This document shows positions 8,012-17,901 of a stretch of 64,000 nt of DNA, in pieces. This DNA is from Collimonas sp. OK242 (GTDB lineage: Bacteria > Pseudomonadota > Gammaproteobacteria > Burkholderiales > Burkholderiaceae_D). The stretch is from contig NZ_FNOR01000015.1 in the NCBI RefSeq assembly GCF_900107095.1, forward strand, positions 1 through 64,000, in the 5' to 3' direction. The first letter of the stretch is position 1; each line of letters opens with the position of its first letter. The notes under the pieces are model-generated. The model worked only from the letters and a program-made list of their open reading frames with translations. It was not told where the DNA came from and made no database searches. The position numbers and the translations under genes are program-made.

Positions 8012-8491
8012 CTAAAGCGCCGCCAGCATGGTTTTCAGTGCATCTTGCGTTGCCGGATCGCTCAAACCCAGATTGCCCTTGGTTTCCAGCAAATGGTTGC
8101 GGCAGGCTGCCGGCCAGCCGAAGGCGTCGTCGTCAAGCGCCAGCCAGCTGGTCGGCTTGCGGCGTTCGACATCGCGCCAGATCTGCATGCCGCGCGGCAT
8201 GGTGTCGAATTCCGCCGGCGTCAGTTTGGGGTGATGGAAGGTGGAGCCGATCACGCGCTCGCGCAAGCTTTCGGTGAGCTCCTGCCTGGTGGCGTCGAAA
8301 CCCAGCGCCCTGATCCAGCTGGTGGAAAGGACTATTTTGACGTCCGGATAGGGGGCCAGCAATTCTTCCAGGATCGGCATCCATTCAAAGAATGCGCGGT
8401 CGGGCGTGGCAATGTAAAGGCCGCGCTTGCGGTTGCGGATGACCTTGTCGTCGTGCAAGACGCCGTTGTAGTCCAGATAGAGAATTTTCAT
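8012..8491 (-). CDS. HAD-domain protein with altered motif I
   Basis: A 159-residue small HAD-like protein, similar in length and pattern to the HAD domains seen in bacterial RNA-repair Swiss-army-knife proteins and phage proteins. Motif I reads LDYNGVL: the nucleophile Asp7 is present but the usual second Asp is Asn9. Motif II is VLSTSW, and the acidic motif WLALDDD lies near residue 135. HAD phosphatases normally need the second Asp as general acid, so catalysis may be altered. It lies 50 nt downstream of the isochorismatase-like gene on the same strand; the ribosome site is weak. Confidence 0.7.
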   Translation of the reverse strand: MKILYLDYNGVLHDDKVIRNRKRGLYIATPDRAFFEWMPILEELLAPYPDVKIVLSTSWIRALGFDATRQELTESLRERVIGSTFHHPKLTPAEFDTMPRGMQIWRDVERRKPTSWLALDDDAFGWPAACRNHLLETKGNLGLSDPATQDALKTMLAAL

Positions 8492-8728
8492 AAAGCGTCG
8501 AATAAAGTGTTGAATTAAGGGGCGGTTATCAAGGTTGAATCGAGAAATCGCTCTCGAATGGGGGCAAAAGCATGCAAATCAGGCAAGTGCGGGAGTGGCG
8601 CTATTAGACCACCAAGTTTACTCCAAGGGAATCGCCACGGCCGGCCGATCGGCAAAACGGCAGCCGTCCAGCAGGCTTAAACCACTGCAGATATACTCGA
8701 AAACCGCAAGCTGAACAAGGAAGCCGCT

Positions 8729-9736
8729 GTGATCCCAATTTCAATTCTGGACCTGGTCCGTATCCGCCAAGGCGGCGATGCGCGCAGCGCGCTCGACCAT
8801 GCGCGCGATCTGGCCTTGCACGCCGAGGGCTGGAACTATCGCCGTTTCTGGATGGCAGAACATCACAACATGCGCGGCATCGCCAGCGCGGCCACAGCGG
8901 TAGCGATAGGCCATGTGGCGGCCGGTACCCGCACCATACGGGTGGGAGCCGGCGGCGTCATGTTGCCGAACCATGCGCCGCTGGTGATTGCCGAGCAGTT
9001 CGGTACGCTGGCCTCGCTGTTTCCCGGCCGTATCGATCTCGGCCTGGGGCGCGCGCCCGGCACCGACCAGATCACGACAAGGGCGTTGCGGCGCGATCCG
9101 GCCAGCGCCGAGTCGTTTCCGCAGGATGTGCTGGAACTGCAAGCCTTCCTGGCGCCGGCCGCGCCGGACCAGCGCATCGTCGCCGTGCCGGGCCACGGCA
9201 CCAAGGTGCCGCTGTGGATACTGGGATCGAGTACTTTCGGCTCGCGCCTGGCCGCCGAGCTTGGCTTGCCGTATGCCTTCGCCTCGCATTTCGCGCCGGA
9301 TTCGCTGGAAATGGCGCTGCAGCTGTATCGCGCCCAATTCAAACCATCCGCACAGCAGGCCAGGCCGCACGCGATGGTGGGCATCAACATCGTCGCCGCC
9401 GATACCGACGCCGAGGCGCGCCGCCTGGCGACCACCCAGCAAATGTCGTTTACCGACATGCACCGTGGAGTACGCGGCCTGAGCAAGCCGCCTATCGACG
9501 ATATCGAGACCTATTGGTCGCCGCTGGAAAAGGCGCAGGCTTCGCACATGCTGGCGTGTTCGATCGTCGGCTCGCCGGAAACCGTGCGCGAAGGGCTGGA
9601 AAGATTCCTGCTGCGCACCGGCGCCGATGAATTGATGATTGTCTCGGATGTGTTCGAGCACAAGGCGCGGCTGCACTCCTATGAAATCATCGCCGACGTT
9701 GCGCGCAGCGTCGAACCGCTGCCGATGTCGATTTAA
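8729..9736 (+). CDS. LLM-class flavin-dependent oxidoreductase (luciferase-like monooxygenase)
   Basis: A 335-residue protein of the bacterial luciferase-like TIM-barrel family. The N-terminus [11 protein letters not shown], the FWMAEHHNM motif and [22 protein letters not shown] are characteristic, as is [16 protein letters not shown]. Members use reduced FMN, supplied by a separate reductase, to oxidise diverse organic substrates. Translation starts at a GTG preceded by AAGGAAG. The stop is separated by a single base from the GTG start of the next gene (PLP enzyme), so translational coupling is likely. Confidence 0.93.
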   Translation: MIPISILDLVRIRQGGDARSALDHARDLALHAEGWNYRRFWMAEHHNMRGIASAATAVAIGHVAAGTRTIRVGAGGVMLPNHAPLVIAEQFGTLASLFPGRIDLGLGRAPGTDQITTRALRRDPASAESFPQDVLELQAFLAPAAPDQRIVAVPGHGTKVPLWILGSSTFGSRLAAELGLPYAFASHFAPDSLEMALQLYRAQFKPSAQQARPHAMVGINIVAADTDAEARRLATTQQMSFTDMHRGVRGLSKPPIDDIETYWSPLEKAQASHMLACSIVGSPETVREGLERFLLRTGADELMIVSDVFEHKARLHSYEIIADVARSVEPLPMSI

Positions 9737-9737
9737 C

Positions 9738-10628
9738 GTGCTGTTTTCCGATTTTCCTTCACCCTGCCAGCTCTTGGAAAGCACGTCTTTCCTGGGGCGC
9801 GCCGTCTGGGTGAAGCGCGACGACCTGCTGCATGCCGAGGTATCGGGGAATAAATTCCGCAAGCTCAAATATCCCTTGCTTGCGTTGCAAGAGCTGAGGC
9901 CGACCTTGGTCACCATGGGCGGCCCGTGGTCCAATCATTTGCATGCGTTGGCTCATGCCGGGGCTTTGGGCGGCTGGCCGACCATAGGATTGGTGCGCGG
10001 CGCAGCGGAGCAAGCCAGCGTCACGCTGGACGATTGCCGCCGTCTGGGCATGCAAATCCGGTTCGTGTCGCGCGACGGCTATCGCCAGTTGCGCGACGAC
10101 CCGCAAGCCTGGCGCCGGCATATAGCCGCTGCCGACGACAGCCATGTCTGGCTGCCCGAAGGCGGCAGCGCGCCGGCAGCCTTGCGCGGCGTCGCCGAAC
10201 TGGTCGGCGAGCTGCCCTTCATTCCGGAAGTGATCATGGCTGCATGCGGCACCGGCGCCACCCTGGCCGGCATCCTGGCGGGTTTGCAAGGACAGGGCCG
10301 CGTGATCGGCATCGCCGTTCTCAAGAACGCCGGCTATTTGCACCAGGAGATTGCGCGCTTGCTGCAAGAGGCGGGTTATCCAGCCTACCGAAATTACGAA
10401 CTGATCACCGATGCGCATCATGGCGGTTACGGCAAAGCCCCGCCGGAGTTGCGCCAGTTCTGCCGCGGGTTTTCACGGGAATTCGGGGTTCCGATAGAAC
10501 CGGTCTACACCGGCAAGCTATTCCATGCCCTCAGAAATCTGCAGCAGGCACGTGCTTTCCGCGCGGATGAGCGGGTGCTCGCCGTGCATACCGGAGGCAT
10601 GCAAGGGGCACGCGGATTTGTCGATTGA
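9738..10628 (+). CDS. PLP-dependent ACC deaminase / D-cysteine desulfhydrase family enzyme
   Basis: A 296-residue member of the fold-type II PLP enzymes related to 1-aminocyclopropane-1-carboxylate deaminase and D-cysteine desulfhydrase. The WVKRDDLLH and SGNKFRKLKY block contains the Schiff-base Lys; GGPWSNHLHALA replaces the GGxQSNHxR motif, and ACGTGATLAGILAG binds the phosphate. The changed motif and the shorter length argue that it is not a true AcdS; a D-amino-acid lyase or desulfhydrase is possible. The GTG start at 9738 directly follows the flavin monooxygenase stop, so the two genes form a tight operon. Confidence 0.85.
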   Translation: MLFSDFPSPCQLLESTSFLGRAVWVKRDDLLHAEVSGNKFRKLKYPLLALQELRPTLVTMGGPWSNHLHALAHAGALGGWPTIGLVRGAAEQASVTLDDCRRLGMQIRFVSRDGYRQLRDDPQAWRRHIAAADDSHVWLPEGGSAPAALRGVAELVGELPFIPEVIMAACGTGATLAGILAGLQGQGRVIGIAVLKNAGYLHQEIARLLQEAGYPAYRNYELITDAHHGGYGKAPPELRQFCRGFSREFGVPIEPVYTGKLFHALRNLQQARAFRADERVLAVHTGGMQGARGFVD

Positions 10629-10664
10629 AAACCGGCATGCCACCTTCGCCAATTTCATCGGCAT

Positions 10665-10919
10665 TCAATAAATCGCATCGTGGCGAGCAGCTTCGCGCGG
10701 CGGCATGGCATCGAGATAGCCGATGTCGCGCAACAGATGGTCGTTCATTTCACGCACATTCGGCACATATCTTGGCTGCACCTCTGCTGCCTGGGTCACG
10801 GCCAGGCGTTGCTGCCACCAGCCGGCGGCGTTCCTGGCTACCTGTAAAACGCCGCCCAGCAAGCCTTGCGGACGTGGCAATGTTGTAACGATTTGGTCCA
10901 GTGTCGATACGCAGTTCAT
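10665..10919 (-). CDS. DUF1127 domain small protein
   Basis: An 84-residue protein whose C-terminal half carries the DUF1127 pattern: an amphipathic helix and then the signature MNDHLLRDIGYLDAMP. DUF1127 proteins are short Arg-rich proteins; some are linked in alphaproteobacteria to phosphate and carbon metabolism and to RNA turnover. The N-terminal half is unremarkable. It is divergent from a LysR regulator whose product may control it. The ATG at 10919 is preceded by a weak GAGAG site. Confidence 0.8.
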   Translation of the reverse strand: MNCVSTLDQIVTTLPRPQGLLGGVLQVARNAAGWWQQRLAVTQAAEVQPRYVPNVREMNDHLLRDIGYLDAMPPREAARHDAIY

Positions 10920-11057
10920 GGCAAGCTCTCAAGTTGGTTATCGGGAGTATTTGAAGTGCTTTCTTTAAAGCGCTTTCAATACTGGTCAGAATATCCAACC
11001 AAACGCACTTAGGGAAACGACTTGTTCTAACCATGTTGGTCAGTTATGCTTACCAGC

Positions 11058-12029
11058 ATGAGCCGACTCCCACTTCATACCCTTCCCGTCTTTCGCAGCG
11101 CCGCGCGCCTGCAGAATTTGCGCGCCACGGCGGTAGAAATGCATTTGACCCATAGCGCCGTCAGCCAGCAGATAGGCGTGTTGGAGCAGCAGCTTGGTTT
11201 CGCCCTGTTTGAGCGGCGCGGCCGCCGTATTGTGCTCAATGAAGCGGGCCAGGCGCTGCTCTGCAGCGTCGAGTCGGCGCTGGCGCAGCTGGACGTCGGC
11301 GTGCTGGCCGCCGCCGCGACGTCCATCGGTACTGCGCAACGGCTGCGGTTGACGGTGATGCCGTCCTTTTTGCAGCGCTGGCTGCTGCCGCGCATGCAGC
11401 GCTGGCGCGAACGTCATCCCGACATTGCAATAGAGCTGCACTCGTCGCAGCAATTGATCGATTTGCAGCGCGACGGTTTTCACGCGGCGCTGCGGCAAGG
11501 GCGCGGCGGCTGGCCCGGCTTGAGCGACGAACGTCTGTTCGATAGCCCGTTGGTGGTGGTCGCTTCGCCGGCCACCGCGCGCCGCTTGCAGGGCGGCGGT
11601 GCCGCCGCCCTGGTGCACGAAGCGCTGCTGGGCGACGCCGATTTATGGGATCGCTGGTTCAGTGAAGCCGGCCTGAAGGTAAGGACCAATCCGGTGGCCA
11701 GCTTCAATGACGCCGGCCTGATGCTGCAAGCCGCCGAGCAAGGCCTGGGGGTAGCGATGGGGCGCGAGTTCCAGGTGGCCGATGCCTTGCGCGACGGCTT
11801 GCTGGTGCAACTCTCGGAACAGCGGCTGGCGCCGGACGCCGATTTCGCTTCCTACTTCCTGGTTTATCCGCCTGCTTTGCGCGACTGGGCGCCGCTGCAA
11901 GCTTTGCGCAGCTGGCTGCATGACGAAGTGCGCGCATTGCAGAGTCCGGTTACGCCAATCGTCGCAATCGGCGCTACGGTGGATGGCGTGGCGCCGAAGA
12001 AGGTATCGACGCGCAAGAAAACCTCGTAA
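11058..12029 (+). CDS. LysR-family transcriptional regulator (GcvA-like)
   Basis: A 323-residue LysR regulator starting MSRLPLHTLPVFRSAARLQN, the typical GcvA/AmpR-subgroup N-terminus, followed by MHLTHSAVSQQIGVLEQQLG and LFERRGRRIVLNEAG. The effector domain starts about residue 90. The C-terminus has an extra Lys/Ser-rich tail, PKKVSTRKKTS. An in-frame ATG at 11046 is an alternative start; neither has a good ribosome site. The stop overlaps the start of the DTW gene by one base (TAATG), indicating coupled translation. The DUF1127 gene is divergent. Confidence 0.9.
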   Translation: MSRLPLHTLPVFRSAARLQNLRATAVEMHLTHSAVSQQIGVLEQQLGFALFERRGRRIVLNEAGQALLCSVESALAQLDVGVLAAAATSIGTAQRLRLTVMPSFLQRWLLPRMQRWRERHPDIAIELHSSQQLIDLQRDGFHAALRQGRGGWPGLSDERLFDSPLVVVASPATARRLQGGGAAALVHEALLGDADLWDRWFSEAGLKVRTNPVASFNDAGLMLQAAEQGLGVAMGREFQVADALRDGLLVQLSEQRLAPDADFASYFLVYPPALRDWAPLQALRSWLHDEVRALQSPVTPIVAIGATVDGVAPKKVSTRKKTS

Positions 12030-12652
12030 TGCAGCCAACCCCTGTCAAACGTCCTACTTGCCTCAGGTGCCTGCGCCCGCAGCGCAGCTGTATCTGCGGC
12101 TGGATTACGCCGATAGAACATGCGGCCGACCTGTTGATCTTGCAGCACCCTTTGGAAGTCGGCAATGCGAAAGGCAGCGTTCGTTTGCTGCAGCTGAGTT
12201 TGGCGCGTAGTGAAGTGCTTGTCGGCGAGGTCTTTGCGCAGCAGGCCATGCAGGCGCTGCTGCAGACGCCGGGAGCCAGGTACACCATCCTGCTCTACCC
12301 GGACAGCCCTGAAGACCAAGGCCTGAACCTGGCGCCGCCGCAGCAGCTGGAGCAGGCGCGTTTGCTCGATCCGTCGCAAGTGCGTTTGATCGTGCTGGAC
12401 GGCACTTGGCGCAAGAGCCGGAAAATGCTGTACCTCAATCCATTGCTGCAGCAATTACCGCGCTTGTCGCTGCGCGATACGCCGGCATCGCGCTACCTGA
12501 TTCGCAAAGCCCACAGCCCCGGACAGCTATCCACGCTGGAAGCAACTTGTTATGCTTTGATGCAGCTGGAGCAAAACGAGGAGAAATATCAGCCTCTGCT
12601 GACAGCGTTTAGCGGCTTTGTGGGGCAGCAGCTTGTCTATGAAAAGCGCTAA
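12029..12652 (+). CDS. DTW-domain tRNA-uridine aminocarboxypropyltransferase
   Basis: A 207-residue DTW-domain protein. The N-terminal zinc-type motif has Cys11, Cys14, Cys21 and Cys23 around LRPQRS. The family signature DGTW is at residues 124-127 within IVLDGTWRKSRKM, followed by LPRLSL and the SRYLIRKAH / LSTLEATCYAL blocks. DTW proteins such as E. coli TapT (YfiP) transfer the 3-amino-3-carboxypropyl group of SAM to a uridine of tRNA. It is cytosolic. Its start overlaps the LysR stop by one base. Confidence 0.9.
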   Translation: MQPTPVKRPTCLRCLRPQRSCICGWITPIEHAADLLILQHPLEVGNAKGSVRLLQLSLARSEVLVGEVFAQQAMQALLQTPGARYTILLYPDSPEDQGLNLAPPQQLEQARLLDPSQVRLIVLDGTWRKSRKMLYLNPLLQQLPRLSLRDTPASRYLIRKAHSPGQLSTLEATCYALMQLEQNEEKYQPLLTAFSGFVGQQLVYEKR

Positions 12653-12740
12653 AAACCGTGGTTTTCCGGCGACTCCCGCCATCGACTTCTTGCCGCCACT
12701 CGTGTATCCTCCTCGGACCCTTCTTAAGCGTTTGTATCCG

Positions 12741-12770
12741 CTGAGCAATACTCAGCAATGCTCAGCAATA
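12741..12770. repeat. Three tandem 10-bp repeats upstream of the J-domain operon
   Basis: CTGAGCAATA (12741-12750), CTCAGCAATG (12751-12760) and CTCAGCAATA (12761-12770) follow each other without a gap. The period is one helical turn, so a protein bound to each unit would line up on one DNA face. It lies 73 nt upstream of the J-domain gene and about 90 nt after the DTW gene stop. A role as operator is inference. Confidence 0.5.
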
Positions 12771-12842
12771 AGCGCTTACCCTGCAAGCATTCATTCCATC
12801 TGTAACCAGACGGCAATCGCCGACGCCAACGTGTGAGGACGC

Positions 12843-13121
12843 ATGAAGGATTATTACGCCGTTCTCGGCATAGACAGTGATGCAACGGCTGGCGCGCTGA
12901 AAAACGCCTATCGCAAGAAAGCCTCAGAGTTTCACCCAGACAGAAATACCGCACCCGATGCGCCCGCGCGATTCCGGGACATCCAGGAAGCCTACGATCT
13001 TTTGTCGGATGTGGTGAAACGCCAGGAATACGATGAAAACCGGCGCCGCAGCTTGCTGGAAAACCCGCTTGAAACTGCCCGACAAATCTGGACCACTTAT
13101 ATGAACAAGGTTTTGCAATGA
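12843..13121 (+). CDS. J-domain-only DnaJ-like co-chaperone
   Basis: A 92-residue protein that is essentially one J domain: KDYYAVLGIDSDAT at the start, then ALKNAYRKKASEFHPDRN with the HPD tripeptide that stimulates DnaK ATPase, and FRDIQEAYDLLSD. There is no Gly/Phe-rich region, zinc finger or substrate-binding domain, unlike full DnaJ (about 375 residues) or CbpA. It could recruit DnaK to a dedicated client. The ATG follows a GAGGACGC site. Its stop overlaps the next start by 4 bases (ATGA), so the following unknown protein is a likely partner. Confidence 0.9.
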   Translation: MKDYYAVLGIDSDATAGALKNAYRKKASEFHPDRNTAPDAPARFRDIQEAYDLLSDVVKRQEYDENRRRSLLENPLETARQIWTTYMNKVLQ

Positions 13122-13660
13122 TGCTTTCCGCTTTTTTCGAAGACATGACCAAGGCTTACCAGGCTGAACTGGAAGACTTGCAAAGCGATTCCGAAGGCAA
13201 CGACATCCTGACCTCGCGCCTGAAAAGCAAGCGCTCGCAGTTTGCATTGATGATGCCGATGATCGAAACCGACCCGGAAATGGTGGCGGTGGCTTTTCAC
13301 GGCGGTATCGACTTCACCAATCCGCAGACGCTGACCATGTTGTTATCCGATGAACCCGATGATTTCCCATCGTGGACCGACGTCGCCGATGCAGTGCAGT
13401 TCGAGTCATGGGCGCAAAAGCTGGCGGACATTGCGTTGCAGGAGCCGGGCGGCGAGCGTTTCCTGATCACCACGGTGTGCCTCGAATACCTGCATGAGAA
13501 GAGTAACGGCAGTTATCAGGGCGTCTATAACCAGTCGGCCCATGGCGAGTCGGACGATGCGGTGGACGGGGTCGAAAACGACGACGATGACGACGGCCGC
13601 GATCTCGAGGTGGAAGGCGCCGACTGGCTCTCCGAGCAAGGCTTCGAACGCCTGGGCTGA
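13118..13660 (+). CDS. Unrecognised acidic cytosolic protein
   Basis: A 180-residue protein with no recognised domain, signal peptide or membrane segment. The N-terminus is helical (MMLSAFFEDMTKAYQAELEDLQ), the middle is mixed, and the C-terminus has a strikingly acidic run, including ENDDDDDGRDLE, before GADWLSEQGFERLG. Translation is coupled to the upstream J-domain gene through an ATGA overlap. The context suggests a protein acting with the co-chaperone or one of its clients; no function can be given. Confidence 0.75.
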   Translation: MMLSAFFEDMTKAYQAELEDLQSDSEGNDILTSRLKSKRSQFALMMPMIETDPEMVAVAFHGGIDFTNPQTLTMLLSDEPDDFPSWTDVADAVQFESWAQKLADIALQEPGGERFLITTVCLEYLHEKSNGSYQGVYNQSAHGESDDAVDGVENDDDDDGRDLEVEGADWLSEQGFERLG

Positions 13661-13694
13661 TTTTAGATTTAGACATTTTTGATTTAGTGATTCC

Positions 13695-14405
13695 ATGACA
13701 AACGCGCTAGTAGTAAAAGCAGCAAACCTGATCCGCAACGGCGATATCGCCGGCGCCGAATTCGCTTTGGTCAGCCTGGCGGAGACCGAGGGCGATTACG
13801 CCCTGGTGGCCGCGCTTGACACCTTGCCGCCGAAAGACCTGCTGGCCGTCATCCGCGAATACGACACATCGAAAGAGTCGGTGGTCAACTTGCTGGTGAC
13901 GCCGGAGCAATTCGCGCGCGCGGTGGTCATGGAACGGCTGTATGGCGACCATAGCCATGTGCGCCTGCGCGGCATGGTGAATGCGGTGCTGTTCCGCGAC
14001 GACAGCCACACCGGCGAATTCCTCGAAGCGATCGGCGATGTCGACGGCGGCTGCGAAGCGCTGATCGACTACCTGGCGGACCGCGACGAAGAGGTGGTGC
14101 ATTTCGTCACCTACGATACCTTCAACGTCAACCGCACCGAAGAGGGCGACGCCGTCGACAAATCGGAAGTCAGCGATCGCGACTGGAAAGAACTGACCTG
14201 GCTGCTCAAGCACGAGCACGCCGATATGTTCGAACAGATCTGGCCGGTACTGAAAAAACGGCTGAAGGAACGCTTGCGGCGCGAAGCGGAGCTGGAATTG
14301 CAGGAGCAGAAAAACCTCGAACAACTGGACCGTCCGGCAACTCGCCCTGCCGCTGCTGTGCAACCGGCAATCGCCGTCGATCCCGGCGAAGAATCCGCGC
14401 TTTAA
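13695..14405 (+). CDS. Unrecognised helical protein
   Basis: A 236-residue soluble protein of unknown family. The N-terminal part (residues 1-40) looks like a short helical-repeat unit (AANLIRNGDIAGAEFALVSLAE), followed by more helices with many Asp/Glu. A basic/acidic coiled-coil-like helix lies near residues 185-215 (LKKRLKERLRREAELELQEQ) and the tail is Pro/Ala-rich and disordered. The stop is 24 nt before the next gene and 34 nt after the previous one, so it belongs to the J-domain operon. Confidence 0.75.
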   Translation: MTNALVVKAANLIRNGDIAGAEFALVSLAETEGDYALVAALDTLPPKDLLAVIREYDTSKESVVNLLVTPEQFARAVVMERLYGDHSHVRLRGMVNAVLFRDDSHTGEFLEAIGDVDGGCEALIDYLADRDEEVVHFVTYDTFNVNRTEEGDAVDKSEVSDRDWKELTWLLKHEHADMFEQIWPVLKKRLKERLRREAELELQEQKNLEQLDRPATRPAAAVQPAIAVDPGEESAL

Positions 14406-14429
14406 CCGTCCCCGAAATCCACGCATCCC

Positions 14430-15665
14430 ATGTCCGACAAACACCGGAATATCGAACTGGTCGACAAGCGCCCTTTCTTTGAAAAGGCGCTTGGTTTCGG
14501 CCTCAAGAGCCATATCCTGGATCAGGAAAAATGCCGCGCGATGATAGAGGACGCCGCCAAGGGCACGGTGCAGGTCGCGGCGTTCTTCGGCACCAGCCAT
14601 CTGCACACCGATCTTGAAAACGCGCGGCAACGCATCGTCAACCTGATCAGCCTGTATCTGGAACAGACGTACGACGGCGATTTGCAAAAATCGGCGGAAT
14701 CGCTGCGCGACAATACTTTTCTGTCGCATTCGCGCGGCGGCAACGACTTGCTCAAGGCGCTGCATGCACTGCCCGACTCTACCGTTTTCGGCGATGCCAA
14801 AGGCCAGGCGCTGAAGGAGTTCCAGGACGAGCGTACGCTGAACAAGCCGTTTTCCCTGAACGCCTACCGGAAAGAGTGCAAGGTGCGCGCGGAGTGCGCG
14901 GCCGTGCTTGCGGCGGCGCTCTGGTTTGCCGACGACCTGGGTTTGGAACACTCGGCGCTCGATTTCACAGGGGCTGAAACGGTCATCCGTAGCGCGCTGC
15001 TGGTGCGCCTCGGCGGCGGCGGAGAATTTCCCAACCGCCTTGGTTTTGCCAAATTGCTGGCGGCGATACGCAGCAATGCGGCTAACAGTAGCGCTGCCGG
15101 GAAACTGAAGATTCCCAAAAAATTGCTGGACGACGTGCCGCCGGAATATCGCGACGTTGCAGAAAAAATCCGGCGCGAGATCGAGAAGCATGACGCGCTG
15201 ACAGATCCTGCGGTGACGCTCGACAGCTTGCTCAACCTGGTCGAGCTGCGTTACTTCGTGCAGGAAGGCAGCCTGGAAGACGTGGACGGGTTTGATGCCC
15301 TGGTGTCGCAGGAGTGGCACAAGGTTACCAAGGGCAAGGAAGATCCCTACTCGCGCCTGACGATTTTCATGTGCATCGCGGCCGCTGCGAAACCCAAGAC
15401 GACCGTGTCGGAAACCGAGGCGCGGGCCATGATCCGGCAAGTCCGCCAGCATGGTTTCGACAGCGAAGCAGTGTCGACTTTCATCAGGAGCTCGGCGCCG
15501 TTCGAGATCAAGGACAATCTGCTGTCGTTGTGGGAAGACGAATTCTTGCCGGAAGCGCAGGAATATCTGATCGACGATGACGATCCCAAATACACGCGCG
15601 CCCTGAAGTTCTTGAAAGAGAATTGCAATATCAAAGTAAAAGCAGCCGGCAAGGCGCAAGGCTAG
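14430..15665 (+). CDS. Unrecognised large cytosolic protein
   Basis: A 411-residue protein, the last gene of the four-gene J-domain operon. No signal peptide, membrane segment or known catalytic motif is visible. It opens MSDKHRNIELVDKRPFF; a helical central part includes ECAAVLAAALWFADDLG, a helix-rich region with Lys/Pro follows (KLKIPKKLLDDVPPEYR), and a Lys-rich C-terminus ends the protein. Local base composition matches its neighbours, so recent transfer is not suggested. It converges with the 2,4-dienoyl-CoA reductase gene 45 nt away. Confidence 0.75.
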   Translation: MSDKHRNIELVDKRPFFEKALGFGLKSHILDQEKCRAMIEDAAKGTVQVAAFFGTSHLHTDLENARQRIVNLISLYLEQTYDGDLQKSAESLRDNTFLSHSRGGNDLLKALHALPDSTVFGDAKGQALKEFQDERTLNKPFSLNAYRKECKVRAECAAVLAAALWFADDLGLEHSALDFTGAETVIRSALLVRLGGGGEFPNRLGFAKLLAAIRSNAANSSAAGKLKIPKKLLDDVPPEYRDVAEKIRREIEKHDALTDPAVTLDSLLNLVELRYFVQEGSLEDVDGFDALVSQEWHKVTKGKEDPYSRLTIFMCIAAAAKPKTTVSETEARAMIRQVRQHGFDSEAVSTFIRSSAPFEIKDNLLSLWEDEFLPEAQEYLIDDDDPKYTRALKFLKENCNIKVKAAGKAQG

Positions 15666-15710
15666 CCGACTGCCAGCCGACTAGCGGCCGCTTGCTTCAC
15701 CGCTGCAGTC

Positions 15711-17822
<2,112 letters not shown>

Positions 17823-17901
17823 TTACAGGCCGGAATCTACCTGAAAAGCACCTACAGATCGCTGAAATGGCCTGGTTTTGGCGGCGATTAGAGCCACTAA
17901 C

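Noticed and set aside
9738-10628. True ACC deaminase (acdS)
   Set aside because: The GGxQSNHxR region is changed to GGPWSNH and the protein is about 40 residues shorter than AcdS, so only the family is assigned.
10967-10976. AAAGCGCTTT palindrome upstream of the DUF1127 gene as an operator
   Set aside because: Ten-base self-complementary sequences are common by chance in such DNA and its distance to either start gives no support.
13707-15659. Very long open frame (650 codons) on the minus strand opposite the J-domain operon
   Set aside because: It is antisense to codirectional genes with ribosome sites, overlaps and coherent starts. High GC content opens the complementary frame; the translated sequence has no domain and is rich in Arg, Gln and His as expected for a shadow.
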